The notes under the pieces are model-generated. The model searched no databases, had not been told where the DNA came from, and saw only the letters and a list, made by a program, of their open reading frames with translations. A stretch of 64,000 bases of DNA from a virus, in the IMG/VR virus record IMGVR_UViG_3300020469_000035, positions 1 to 64,000 of that record. One strand, given 5' to 3'. Below are positions 8,901 through 17,665 of this stretch, in pieces; position 1 is the first letter of the stretch, and each line of letters begins with the position of its first letter. A program made the translations under genes and the position numbers.

Positions 8901-11438
8901 TGCTCCCAAAAAATTATCTATCGGTGACGCGTCTGGATTATTTTGAAGACACTTATATACTGCTCCATTATAATACCTTAGGTCTCCCGCCTGATGAGCG
9001 GTAAATATATCATAACCCCCTTCGCCTTTTTCGTCCCAGTAAGCGCTCGAGCTACTTGGAACTTCGGGACTATATCTGCCATTATCTAACTTAGCCCTAA
9101 ATATGTCATTGCCATACAAAACTAAATCTCCTGCAACATAAAACTGACTCACCGACCAATTATCTACAGCCAACGAATATTTTTCATAAAGCTTTGTGTA
9201 TTCACTTGATGTTTCTGGGGTTTGAATCTGCCACTCGCTAGAGTTTATGCTAGGAGATTTATTCGTGGATGCTTGTAGAGCCTTATATATTTGACAATCA
9301 ATTTCTTCAAATATTTCTACAGCAAACCAGTGAGATAAGCTCGAGCCAGGAGAAACAACACTACTCAAAGGCCCATTATCTTCAATACAATGATATATAT
9401 AAGACCCAGCAGAATTAGAGTATATCACGTAATCCCCCTTTATATAATTATTAGAAGAATCATATTTCCCTATATCAGGATTAACTGGAGCAATCACCAT
9501 GTCTCCCACAGAATATGTCTTGTCAAAATCAAAAACACCGACAACGTTGTCGGCCTCGGCACCTATCAACTGACCAGGAGAAGACCCGTTTGTAACATAA
9601 ATTTCATCATTATAATCCACCAAAGAGTTAAGCGATAAATCTGTAGCAGATCCATAAACATAAGTTCCAGAATGGCTCCACTGCTCATACCCGGGTAATA
9701 CAGTTTTAGGAACAGTGTCTTTTGAAGAGAATAAAGTATTTTCAAAAATAACTTGGTCGCCAACACCATAAGAATTCCCTCTTGAAAAATTTTGTGCAGA
9801 AGAAGGAAATCCTCCAGTCGAATACAACTGATTGTTTATTTCCCTAGTGTATTCAAAACTCTCGAACACCTTAGTTCCAGGTAAATCATCAACAATCACG
9901 ACGTCTCCATTTTCGTCAGTTATAGAACTTCTTGAATTTAAACCCTCTGTTATGCCAGTGAGAAAAAGGTTGGTATCCGAGTCAAATAAAGAACCGCTAA
10001 TACCAAGTACTTCGGGAGAGTCATTTGCAGAGACCAAGAACTTGTATTGATTTAAATCTACCAGATTATTATCTTGGTCGGTTATGTTCCACCTAAAAAT
10101 TAAATCATCTTCTCTTTCTATAAAATTTAAATTATCAATCTTAACCTCAGACACAAACCCATGAAGATCAGAAAGAGCTTCTGTTTCTAGTTCCACCCCA
10201 TCTTCAACAACATTATATTTTGGGCCCTCACCATACCCATCTACGGGAGTAGTACAGTAGTAGTACTTTCTACCCCAGAAATGATCAAAAGAAAGATTAT
10301 TTGAAATAGTAGTTTCCTCATTATAATCAAAATCAAAATTAGATAAAACTAAAGACCACAAAGAGGGAGAAGTAGAAGGCTTAGCAGACAATTGATCCAT
10401 GCGGTTATATGCAACCTTACATTCGTATATATTCCCCTCATATCGACAATATTGACCTTCCTGCCAAGAGGGAACTTTTTTTGACCATCTTATTGCAGAA
10501 TTCAGATCATTATAGTAATCCAAGCTTGCATCGAAATCTCTGGGGTTATAAATTTCTTGATCAGAAGGAATAGATATCGACCGAAAATTCACGTTTTCAA
10601 AATCCGTATCTGAATAAGACCAAGCGAACCCAACCTTTGATCCATGCAAAGAGTAAGAAAGATCTTCAATTCGGGGGACGTAATTATGGCCTGTAATAAC
10701 ACCTGTTGCGGTTTTGCCGAAAGCATCGTGAGAAACTACCTCTAAAGACAAAGTTCTATTTAGATTTAATTCATCGAAAACAAGTTCAGACATTTGAAAT
10801 GAAAATCCAGTATACTGCTGCATGACCCCACCCACATCCGAGGTATTTAATAACGACCGAAGCCCCTGATGCGAAGGGTTATTTAATTGTGATTGAGAGA
10901 TAATATCTCCGTTTTCTGTATTTCTTATTTGAAGAGAAAAGTGAGATAACAACGAATCAGACAACAATTCGTTACCTAAGGCAGAACCTTCTTTTGCGTG
11001 ACCGATAGGAGGAAATAGCTTCCATTGAATATCTACGCTCCTTTCTGTATATTCAGAATCTACAGCCAGCAAATTTTCTTGATCAGTTGGAGTAAATTCT
11101 ATCTCCCTGCCGACCAATGCGTCTCCTGGAAGGCTTGATATCTCAATATCTGCAAATGAAAATGTTCCATCAAACTCGGGTGGAGATACCGATATTCCAG
11201 ATTGAATAAAGGCCGAGCGTACCCCTATATCACTAATAGCAAATACCCTTACTGTAAAGTCTCCATAATTACCCCTTAACCCAACAGATTTTTGAGCTGT
11301 ATCTCCTTCAAAATCCACCAGATCAGAACCCTTACCTAGTTCATAATTAAATGAGTAGTTATCAGAAGAACCAACCACTTCATATTTTGATTGTAAATCA
11401 TTTACCTTGAATTGAACACCTATTGCCGTATTGAGCAT
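2925..11438 (-). CDS. Giant central tail fibre / J-C-terminal-like protein with CBM-like modules
   Basis: 2837 residues, ATG at 11438, directly after the I-J fusion gene. The N-terminal region resembles fibronectin-like stretches of gpJ-type hub proteins. Around residues 325-850 there are at least five modules of the form Y-x-x-G-D-x-V-x-Y-x-G-x-x-Y ending in S-x-x-W, resembling chitin/cellulose-binding CBM5/12 repeats; another lies near residue 2430. Near residue 1510 the segment LTADKIRSAVIQGQ resembles the coiled stretch of J-type central fibres. The C-terminus has IGGGxxN repeats, then a tryptophan-rich tail. The modules suggest glycan binding on the host surface. The gene joins the next by a TAATG overlap. 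Exact module borders are approximate. Confidence 0.75.
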   Translation of the reverse strand: MLNTAIGVQFKVNDLQSKYEVVGSSDNYSFNYELGKGSDLVDFEGDTAQKSVGLRGNYGDFTVRVFAISDIGVRSAFIQSGISVSPPEFDGTFSFADIEISSLPGDALVGREIEFTPTDQENLLAVDSEYTERSVDIQWKLFPPIGHAKEGSALGNELLSDSLLSHFSLQIRNTENGDIISQSQLNNPSHQGLRSLLNTSDVGGVMQQYTGFSFQMSELVFDELNLNRTLSLEVVSHDAFGKTATGVITGHNYVPRIEDLSYSLHGSKVGFAWSYSDTDFENVNFRSISIPSDQEIYNPRDFDASLDYYNDLNSAIRWSKKVPSWQEGQYCRYEGNIYECKVAYNRMDQLSAKPSTSPSLWSLVLSNFDFDYNEETTISNNLSFDHFWGRKYYYCTTPVDGYGEGPKYNVVEDGVELETEALSDLHGFVSEVKIDNLNFIEREDDLIFRWNITDQDNNLVDLNQYKFLVSANDSPEVLGISGSLFDSDTNLFLTGITEGLNSRSSITDENGDVVIVDDLPGTKVFESFEYTREINNQLYSTGGFPSSAQNFSRGNSYGVGDQVIFENTLFSSKDTVPKTVLPGYEQWSHSGTYVYGSATDLSLNSLVDYNDEIYVTNGSSPGQLIGAEADNVVGVFDFDKTYSVGDMVIAPVNPDIGKYDSSNNYIKGDYVIYSNSAGSYIYHCIEDNGPLSSVVSPGSSLSHWFAVEIFEEIDCQIYKALQASTNKSPSINSSEWQIQTPETSSEYTKLYEKYSLAVDNWSVSQFYVAGDLVLYGNDIFRAKLDNGRYSPEVPSSSSAYWDEKGEGGYDIFTAHQAGDLRYYNGAVYKCLQNNPDASPIDNFLGAGDLIQSNYSDSHWLPFWEENTGYDDIPFGHVGIPESGKRSVGIELGILAPDGSILSSRSLVGFNLEPSILANGFKVDSLKKVTSTEFNFRYANEAREKVTKLQMYRSSDPDFSILDADGLPGAGSDNFISEILGGADQTFGDSINSIKDFPPIPYTYENKEPDSRGDGVTGYYYKLLPFDDFGSGDIFTIRDNAGDPERVLIYPFHYSNSNPDGFMGPVFGKTVDAIPGPVEGFQGDTAFVNYFLDWEMPRSEFLEGSGTLLSLPNDISHYEIWESQDNFLYFGAENKFLKEEENTSGYRKITGDLNSISHAIPIEELDPASGITNALHVLDSSALGPKTSITHRGEVNDKRYFWVRAVDHGGNKGPFTGKADMSNANNIVEGLELVLGQQNPTDISDFEQSITQTFPTTLALVPNNPFENHNPNSNSISWDRHYLYMEGTGWVIGENNTSDQYVYFKPSENGQEITAEQKLILGLAEEGEKVPLFGGEITANPSFNSFDVGNYVEISQDDIDQILPSDDPSHDPLLHRGVYIKLDGNITSNLGGLEREIKSYNPTTKVIQTYTPFVGAPAVGDEFEIVRHTPLSLDLDNPLRNIIYTGNYNTSSYHPAGVGSTNDPTDNPGSDMDSKKPNLLEDGDKIVVRNSLGIAAPMWHAFANATIGTAMIEDAAIDNAKIHNLTADKIRSAVIQGQDLQVGGDGNSGQIRSVGFGVQHPGEKGFDAHAHGSGPGFVISGNGSFYFKGKDKPNDPGGRLFFEDGQLTLEGKLRQTDGKEYTFVDLDASPDSFFYTELSDGTYTPDDTNDVCDIRATFQNSFIQADEVRFRVSNPNNGYEFIKYSDFDNDLNSATYGKYDISGFTYDPSSINFVDGEPKVATAQFKVDGGFDSMINTVDPQLTTVIVSASGVNTSTERSIPINFVADGAPAVYVELTTSQQVFEYDADKVLISSTTNPTLTATAFNTDGVDIKYHFKNSGGQTLQNTDNNEFLVPSLSSIAENFSDMPITFSVDIYAEDDPSDILASDRITFFGTHPGKDSYTVFLTNENHTYPANEVGDVSSVDLAGGKTQVRFFRGTEEYSYDSAGDKTFSLDGSIISSPSSSVTAKTSTETVGNLTKLFVEIDTYPDGENEGTFKIKVKDNQYSSSNVVTFEKIYTYSKAIEGVHARKVDLTADQQSVTYDSAGSSILSPSADNGRIKLTAIDKNTSSEVKFKFTKESSPFGGELKLDATTIYDGSVFSDNDEVYYYPPSSRAASFNSDTIKVEISEDENSVLASDVLTIYAIQDGSDVITAILSNEAHSLTKNSQGTITATGSGTHIRVFQGAEELTFVTALSNESTFTVTAPAISGITGGSRSKPANEKYCNVDDYNFSAFTGQSAVVTYTITYKNSVGENGTITKQQTFSLSEQGNKGVGVVFRGIWKPNEDYIGSTELSARGDVVYYVLGGSSYWMAQADHTSSSSFENDKNAGNWMSFGAEFESVATDLLLAQDATVTRTLTMGGADPGVFSGSGGEIKSSNFIGGLSPTNGGKISGSNPATIGGTVYSNPSYENAGFRFKRGKNGNDFFVVADIGGEQELEYFEFVSNGSVTNTYQQGSIVRFDGANYRKKSTGTLVGPVVAPSADTTNWEPYIGTKKINSYIRMSNSTGLIEIAGPIYDGSISSDEIMLLDSNGNFQTDDFGNILTPSEAFLASIKGNFTSFIGGGFNNKFDTEVSVGSPLAETSFPNISCAIVAGAGNEIKSKFSFIGAGFNNLCRDNFSSILGGHSNSMPNDLDPYGGSNLIGGGTYNEIDGGSNQLIGGGEHNEIDYQNSIAATHADAVPSLVMPTTAGREQNIRAIIDPDRMIYSKYVLGNGTDDLAGSSNWKSNSWIGNLYFANTSNFNLYLHGGINPEGFAEWAFVLQFLGSAKSSFVYISPLWTGSNSWETNRALGIAASAWFYIDGGPFAGWIWSQQNLAGSGGDAGHYIYSLTKNSWVYIYSGSAEAYCYNESQTYSTW

Positions 11439-11444
11439 AATATA

Positions 11445-14400
11445 TTATACAGTTAAATCGGTTAAAATTAAATCGGTAGGAGCTTCTGGAATATCCATGC
11501 TTGCCTGAGGAGGAATTGGAACTCTTGGTCTTAATACCTTATCCATCTTATCTATAGCCCCAAATTTTGCAGAAACATATTCTAAACCAGTAACCTCAAA
11601 TGTACCATCTCCATTTTCTTTAGTTGACATGGTTTTATATAATTTCGAATCCATGTTTCCGGAGAAACTCTCAATATCATTACTGAGAAAAGAAATTTTA
11701 CCCGAAGTATAAGTATTGTTACCAACAAGATCTGCAGCAGAAGACGAATTTAAAAGTTCAAATTCAAAATCATTAATTTTTAAAAGCTTCCAATAATTAT
11801 TGCCAGAAAGATCTGGGCGGTCAATACCAATAAAACCTTGACTGCTGGTTTGAGTTAGAGCTACCAACTGACCGTCGCTAACTCTAAGATTCTTTTCTCT
11901 AGTGTCGTTCAGCGTTATTCTTATACATTTTTTCTTTTGTGCAGATCTGTCAGCACTAACAGACTCAATTAAAATAACGTCAACTTGAACAAAATTTTCT
12001 TGCTCACTCATCTCTTGCACAAAATTTGGTTGAGCCGGAGAATCAGGAACAGGCTCTTGAGACTCAACCATTCCGGGCGCAAAGACAAATTTATTTCCAG
12101 AAGGAGACACCCCCTTGCTTGTTGCGATAGTTGAATATTCTCCTATTACTAAATTTTCTCCAGAATTTACGGGATTATCGCTATATAAAAAGCCCGTAGT
12201 GGGAGAACCATCCTCGTAAAAAATATACAACCATTGAGACAAATTATTTATATACCACCATCTCCGTATACTAGGGTTTCCAGGTAGATCGCTTTTTTTA
12301 GGAACAAATACCCATTCGCCTATATTTTTAATCCATATCCAAGTTTGATCAGTCTGCGTTTTGTTAATATATATCCACCCCATACTCGGAGAATAACAAT
12401 AATCGCTTTCGTGCATCATAATTGGACCGAGAAAAGAAGAATTAACCCAGTTTCCAAGCCCCAATTCCCCCTCAATACCTAAAGACTGCTTAATTGTTTC
12501 ACTCGGAGCGAAAGGAACAGACCCTCTACCAGCAACCCTTCCCCTCATAGCCCAAGTAGAGCCGATACTTATTTTATCAACGGCGTCAAGAGTCTTTTGT
12601 TGATCTGCAATAATAAAATGATGCCCACCTTCGTTACCAAGCCTATCTTCTCCAGGGTTTCCGATTTCTACTTCAGCCACAGTTGGATTTTGTTGAGTTG
12701 AGACGTTTTTTATTTTAAAAGTATGCTTGGTGGTATCTGAAATTGTATACTTAACTTTTCTCTCAAGTCCCGCAGGAAGAAGCCCCTCTGTTTCGAACTC
12801 TATTATATCGCCGTCTTCAAAATCGTGATTGAATATCTCGAACCTGTTTTCTTTTATGTCTAGCTCAAAAGGAACTTTAAGCTCTAGGCCAGTAGCAACA
12901 ATAGCTTGACCCTGAGGACCTTGAACAAATACCCTTGAGTCAACTTCTAACACACACCTAAACCTTAAAATCTGAGGAGCAAAAACAGAACTAATTTCTG
13001 CATCTTGATCCTCAGAACTTCTTTCAAAAGGAGCTCGAGCCTCGACCTTATCAACGTCAGAGTCAGACATTCCAACGCAAACAGTTATTTCTGGGGTATT
13101 TTTAAATGGCTCTTTAATTAAATTTTTATCTAATAAAAGCCACGGCCTAATACGCTCAACATTATTGTATGTTAATTTTGAGCCTATATCCAAAATTCTT
13201 CCGCTCTTCATCGATCCAGTTCTTGATTCATCAGAAACTTCAAATACAGCCCCAGGAAACAAATAACCCCCCTCTATTCCAGTTTTAAAATTTACAGTTT
13301 CGACTTCTACTTGAGTGGTAAACAGCATCCATTTTGCCAGCCTTCTTGCTTGTGCCTCGGAACTTATACCAAACCCCATAGTTTCTTCTTCCTTATATCC
13401 AAACTTTTGAGCGGCCTCAGGATCTTCTTCTGCAACTAAATCAGCCTTAAAACCATTATCTTTATTATTATACCTAACAAGAGAAGTGGTGATTTTTTGA
13501 TCTTTACTTATCCCCGAATAAGAAAAACCATCAACACTGACGTTTGAATTTGTAAATAGAGCTAATGGATTCTTAAAAGAGTCTTGTGTTGCAGTAATTT
13601 TTCCATTATAATAAGTAGTTATGCCCCTGAAAACAGACGCAAAGTTATTGACAAGGTTTAAGGCGTTCATTTTATCGGTAACATATGCATTGGCCGTAAA
13701 CCTAGGTTCAACTACGCTATGGTTTATTTGAGCAGCGCAGGACCCAACAACTTGACTGTTAAACTCCGCCTCTAAAGGGCCTCCACTTATTACGATTGTT
13801 TTTGTAGAAGGGTCAGAATGCACTATAGCTCTTTCCTCAAGAATAACCTCTTCTTTTCTAAAAGTTGCTCTCTCAATTTTAACATCTAAATTTCCCGAGG
13901 AGTTTGCATCTATAAAAATTGCCATTTTTTTCCCCCTAAAGGATATATTTTTACCAAACTCTTCCTCAAATAGGCTTGACCCGATACCGTCAGAGCTAAG
14001 AGTCCAATTTACCGAAGTAGGATTTCCCCTATCTAAAGGAACGTATTGACTATTTGTTAGAACCAGAGATATATTTCCATCCCCATCAACCTTATTGTCT
14101 GTAGTAAAAGACCTAGGAACTCCGTCTTGAGTTTCTATAGGATATCCAGTTTCTACAAGTTCATCACAGTATTTAGATATTTTATATAGCTGCCATTTAT
14201 CGATATTTTCTTCGCTCATCCCAAATTTAGATAACCCAAATCTCGCATTACTCAAAAGATCATAATAAACCCAAGCAGGATTATCTGTCCACACTTTCTC
14301 CGAGTCGGGTATGGAATGAACAGACATAGTTGAGTCAATTTGGCCTCTAAAAAGCCCATTCCAAGGCCCATCACATTTTCTTGTATGAGGATTATAATTA

Positions 14401-15974
14401 CTAGGAACCAAAACCCGTTTCATTTTACATAAATATGACCTGCTTGGCACATCGCTAAAATTTTTACTATCAAATCTTATTTTTGCTACGGCACTATGAG
14501 GGTAAAGAAGATCCTCTACAACATAATCCGTAGCGGCGCCTATTCGAAGCTCTCTTCTTGTAGAAAGACCTCCAAGATTGCCCCCTTTTGTACTGGGATC
14601 TAGTTCGTTTGTGAGCTTGACTATTTTAAACGTCACTCCCTTTGAGCTAGCTTTGGGTTTTTTGAAATCAATAACGACATCAAAAGAATAATCGTCGCTG
14701 CATAAACCTCTTACCACAAAAGCGCCACTACCTATTCTCATTAGGCCGAATCCATCGCTTGACTCAGGAGGAATAGCTTGATTCATACTCGTTTCATTTT
14801 TTGTTACCGTACAGCCAGACTTACTATCTAGCACATTATATTCTTTGTTGTCCCTAAGAACATGAATAGCGAACCTCACTTCTTGGTGATGAGTATTCCC
14901 CTTGTCATCTTGATAAGTAAGTTTTGAAGCTAAAGATAATCTGGTTCTAGTTACATCTGGGTTTATAACGCAGTGAGTTATAATTTTCGCATTATTCCTA
15001 ACTGCAGAACTAAAACTTGTTCTATGAGATGCCTTGTCGGGGTTATCGACATATGGCCCTGCCCCAAAAATAAGACTCCCATAGTCTATACCCATTCCAG
15101 TTTGAGAACACAATATTTTACCAGAATCCTCTTCTCCTAATTGAGCTTCGGGAAGGTCTCCTTCTTCATTTAGTACATAATTTAAAGACCCATCTCTTTC
15201 TCCAGAACTGTTTACCGATGAAGGAGGGTTTTTTATGGGTACGTTATTTAAATATATTGCTTCTCTTAAATCTCCGTCTGAGAAAAGACTTTCTCCGTTC
15301 TGGGAAACCAAACCCTCTATAGGCCCTTCGCACAACAGCTCTAAGTATTCTATAGAAGAATAGGACTCTAAAATTTTATTAGAGTTATTATTATTTTTCT
15401 GCTTTAATCTGCGCACAATTCTATCCTTAGAGATATTAGTGGATCCAATTTTTAAAGTTCCATATCCTAAAGGCACAGCAACCCCTTGAGATGTTCTGTT
15501 TGCGGATCCTCGCATCAAGAAAGATTTAGTGGTAGTTGGCTCTCCTCTTTTTGGGGGCTTAAATAATGCGTTCATTATAGCCCCAACTACAAAACTTACT
15601 GCAAGAGCTACAACTATTTTTCCGAATAAAGTTAACCCTCCACTGACTACGCCCCCAACAAACATCGCGGGTACAAAAACTACACCACCTTGAGGCGCAG
15701 CGAGTATGTGAATTTCTTTGCTCGACTGATGAACAGTTACTTGCTCAGGCAAAATCTGCGCTGACTCAAAGTCCCTTTTGGTTTTTAATGAAAGTGGGTT
15801 TTTATTTAAAACGCAGTAATCCACCCCCTTTTTCTGACTATTTATTAAGTAACTAAGAAACCCCTCAGAATTAGCTTCTATTGCAGCGAAGGCTTCAGAT
15901 GTGGAGCCTACAGACAGATTCCACTTCTTACCAAAACGCTTGCCAAGCTTACCATATAAATATACTGTTTTCAC
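11445..15974 (-). CDS. Tail-tip assembly protein I fused to host-specificity protein J
   Basis: 1509 residues with a GTG start at 15974, preceded by ATAAGGTA. Residues 1-145 match lambda tail assembly protein I: a beta-grasp-like start (VYLYGKLGKRFG), then a glycine-rich hydrophobic stretch (about 95-135) that could insert in or cross a membrane. Residues about 160-1000 match the gpJ hub, including VAVPLGYGTLKIGS, GPIEGL and FNHDFEDGD-like segments. Such I-J fusions occur in other siphoviruses. Around residues 1190-1265 there is an unusual tryptophan-rich insert (GWIYI, WIWIKNIGEW, QWLYIF). It should form the tail hub that carries the central fibre and contacts the host. The gene order K-I-J is as in lambda. 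Confidence 0.85.
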   Translation of the reverse strand: MKTVYLYGKLGKRFGKKWNLSVGSTSEAFAAIEANSEGFLSYLINSQKKGVDYCVLNKNPLSLKTKRDFESAQILPEQVTVHQSSKEIHILAAPQGGVVFVPAMFVGGVVSGGLTLFGKIVVALAVSFVVGAIMNALFKPPKRGEPTTTKSFLMRGSANRTSQGVAVPLGYGTLKIGSTNISKDRIVRRLKQKNNNNSNKILESYSSIEYLELLCEGPIEGLVSQNGESLFSDGDLREAIYLNNVPIKNPPSSVNSSGERDGSLNYVLNEEGDLPEAQLGEEDSGKILCSQTGMGIDYGSLIFGAGPYVDNPDKASHRTSFSSAVRNNAKIITHCVINPDVTRTRLSLASKLTYQDDKGNTHHQEVRFAIHVLRDNKEYNVLDSKSGCTVTKNETSMNQAIPPESSDGFGLMRIGSGAFVVRGLCSDDYSFDVVIDFKKPKASSKGVTFKIVKLTNELDPSTKGGNLGGLSTRRELRIGAATDYVVEDLLYPHSAVAKIRFDSKNFSDVPSRSYLCKMKRVLVPSNYNPHTRKCDGPWNGLFRGQIDSTMSVHSIPDSEKVWTDNPAWVYYDLLSNARFGLSKFGMSEENIDKWQLYKISKYCDELVETGYPIETQDGVPRSFTTDNKVDGDGNISLVLTNSQYVPLDRGNPTSVNWTLSSDGIGSSLFEEEFGKNISFRGKKMAIFIDANSSGNLDVKIERATFRKEEVILEERAIVHSDPSTKTIVISGGPLEAEFNSQVVGSCAAQINHSVVEPRFTANAYVTDKMNALNLVNNFASVFRGITTYYNGKITATQDSFKNPLALFTNSNVSVDGFSYSGISKDQKITTSLVRYNNKDNGFKADLVAEEDPEAAQKFGYKEEETMGFGISSEAQARRLAKWMLFTTQVEVETVNFKTGIEGGYLFPGAVFEVSDESRTGSMKSGRILDIGSKLTYNNVERIRPWLLLDKNLIKEPFKNTPEITVCVGMSDSDVDKVEARAPFERSSEDQDAEISSVFAPQILRFRCVLEVDSRVFVQGPQGQAIVATGLELKVPFELDIKENRFEIFNHDFEDGDIIEFETEGLLPAGLERKVKYTISDTTKHTFKIKNVSTQQNPTVAEVEIGNPGEDRLGNEGGHHFIIADQQKTLDAVDKISIGSTWAMRGRVAGRGSVPFAPSETIKQSLGIEGELGLGNWVNSSFLGPIMMHESDYCYSPSMGWIYINKTQTDQTWIWIKNIGEWVFVPKKSDLPGNPSIRRWWYINNLSQWLYIFYEDGSPTTGFLYSDNPVNSGENLVIGEYSTIATSKGVSPSGNKFVFAPGMVESQEPVPDSPAQPNFVQEMSEQENFVQVDVILIESVSADRSAQKKKCIRITLNDTREKNLRVSDGQLVALTQTSSQGFIGIDRPDLSGNNYWKLLKINDFEFELLNSSSAADLVGNNTYTSGKISFLSNDIESFSGNMDSKLYKTMSTKENGDGTFEVTGLEYVSAKFGAIDKMDKVLRPRVPIPPQASMDIPEAPTDLILTDLTV

Positions 15975-15994
15975 TATACCTTATTCCTGCTTAC

Positions 15995-16429
15995 TTATAC
16001 ACTTATATTATCATATACAAAAAAACTATCTCTATCCAAACTATAAATAATAAAAGGAATGTACAGTTCTTCACAAACAAGCCTATCTAGTTTAGAAGGA
16101 TAAGGCGCATGACTTCCTACATGAGAGTGATAAATATACCGAACATCATTATCTATTAAAAACTTTACATCCATATTAAAATGATAAGGAGAATGAAGGC
16201 TTTTATTTTCACAAGCAATAAAAAACAATTCATTTTCTTTTGAACAAAATACCCCGCAAGTTTCCTGCTCAGGCCTTGAAATAGAATATTCTCTTGCTCT
16301 TGCAAGTTCGTTTTCAGAAATAGGGCAAAAGCTACTATTCGGGCTGATATTTATCTGTTCCAGGAAAACCTCCGAATCTAAGACCCTGTTTACTAGAAAT
16401 TTTATGAAGATTAAAACTTGATATATCAA
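15995..16429 (-). CDS. JAMM/MPN-domain tail protein (lambda K-like), start codon unclear
   Basis: The frame encodes an MPN/JAMM metalloprotease like the N-terminal domain of lambda gpK: an upstream glutamate (PEQETCGVF), then H-S-H and S-K-L-D arranged as HxH-x8-SxxD, one residue longer than the usual x7. There is no NlpC/P60 half, so it is the JAMM part only. Family members help assemble the tail tip. The start is a puzzle: the frame has no ATG, the listed TTG at 16429 lies 95 nt inside the L gene, and the conserved domain begins only near the L stop. Either a non-canonical codon is used (a CTG follows GGAGG near 16360) or L is frameshifted by +1 into this frame at CCC-GAA-TAG. Confidence 0.7.
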   Translation of the reverse strand: MIYQVLIFIKFLVNRVLDSEVFLEQINISPNSSFCPISENELARAREYSISRPEQETCGVFCSKENELFFIACENKSLHSPYHFNMDVKFLIDNDVRYIYHSHVGSHAPYPSKLDRLVCEELYIPFIIYSLDRDSFFVYDNISV

Positions 16430-17654
16430 CGTCTATCATGGGTGGAGAGACAGACCTTTGACCAGATGTATATTCCATTTTTCCATAAGTTTCCCAGTGG
16501 ACCTCTCCCCAGTCAGCTTTATTAGAATACGTTCTTGCGTCAGACGGAGGGCCCGTTGGATTTCCGGCATTAAACGCGTTCAAAAGATCAGAGTTATTAT
16601 CTACGTACGCAGCAAAATCTCTTCTTGTATCGCTAACTTCAGGGTTTGAGAATCTTTTCTTGCAAGCATCAAGAGTTTTATTGCATTCGTCTTTTGACCA
16701 AAATCCCCTGTCAAAAAAAGGATGATGATCTTTCGCAAAAACATGTTTTTTAATGCAGGCATAAACAGAGGGAGTTGACTGATAAGGATTCGTTGCATTA
16801 TTAGGAGTTATCTTAACTACATCGCCCAAATCATATCCCTTTAAATCTGACTCGCTTCCGTCTACCCCAAGTCTGGTCCACTCGGGGATGTCCTCAATTC
16901 CCCTGGGATAGCTGTCTGGATTAACGCTGCCTGGATCTCTCGAAAATGCAGATGGATCATTAGTTTCGTGAAAGTTTGATATTAAAGATTTGCCGGAAGA
17001 ATTTTCGATAGGCAGACCCTTATAACCACACCCAATAGAACACCTATATACCCAATTACAATAATTTGGCATAACTATTCTAGCAGGAATTTCTGCCCCC
17101 TGCAGCTCTAAAGCGGAGACCAACTCAAATTGAATTACCTGGCTATTTTCTGTAATTTTTTTGTTTATAAAATAAACGTCATCAGGATAATGAGAATCTG
17201 GATCGGCCTCCCCAAAAGGGTTTTTTCCCGCCTCGTTGGAGGTTCCAGGATCAATAAAGTTGTCGTCATCAAGAAATCTCATAAAAGTTCTTTTTCTTGT
17301 TATTTTAGCGTTAGAAAAGTCGTGATTAGAGTGAACTATTTTCGAAAATAGCCCGTCAGGGTTCGCAAGAGTTAATCTTGGCCTTGGAAGTCTTCCGTCT
17401 CCTTGTTGCTCAAATCCTTCTGCCTCTATAGGCATAGGCTGATATCCGTTTCCCTGCCAATATATAGGGTTTGAAGAATTTTTCATAGCACAAAATCTGT
17501 AAACAGAATCGGCCCCTATATTTGCGCCAACAATATCAGCAAGCATACTAAAATCGGCCTGAATATTACTAAAGTCTATCTCGAATAACTCTATCATAGC
17601 ATCAGGAGATAAGCTGAGAAGAAGTTTGTTAAAGCTGGATCTTGATTTTGACAT
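16335..17654 (-). CDS. Minor tail protein L (lambda gpL-like) with an inserted domain
   Basis: 439 residues, ATG at 17654. The body matches lambda gpL: residues about 60-110 contain PRPRLTLANPDG and the cysteine cluster near residue 199 reads YCNWVYRCSIGCGY. A second cysteine pair (CNKTLDACKKRF, about 327-338) and the ending LRFGGFPG complete the pattern; in lambda L these cysteines hold an iron-sulphur cluster. Between ACKKRF and RFGGFPG about 80 extra residues are inserted, including DFAAYVDNNSDLLNAF and WGEVHWETYG. This is the same small domain found in the neighbouring M-like protein. It sits in the tail tip between M and K. The gene is followed by the overlapping JAMM frame. Confidence 0.8.
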   Translation of the reverse strand: MSKSRSSFNKLLLSLSPDAMIELFEIDFSNIQADFSMLADIVGANIGADSVYRFCAMKNSSNPIYWQGNGYQPMPIEAEGFEQQGDGRLPRPRLTLANPDGLFSKIVHSNHDFSNAKITRKRTFMRFLDDDNFIDPGTSNEAGKNPFGEADPDSHYPDDVYFINKKITENSQVIQFELVSALELQGAEIPARIVMPNYCNWVYRCSIGCGYKGLPIENSSGKSLISNFHETNDPSAFSRDPGSVNPDSYPRGIEDIPEWTRLGVDGSESDLKGYDLGDVVKITPNNATNPYQSTPSVYACIKKHVFAKDHHPFFDRGFWSKDECNKTLDACKKRFSNPEVSDTRRDFAAYVDNNSDLLNAFNAGNPTGPPSDARTYSNKADWGEVHWETYGKMEYTSGQRSVSPPMIDVDISSFNLHKISSKQGLRFGGFPGTDKYQPE

Positions 17655-17665
17655 GATATTCTATT

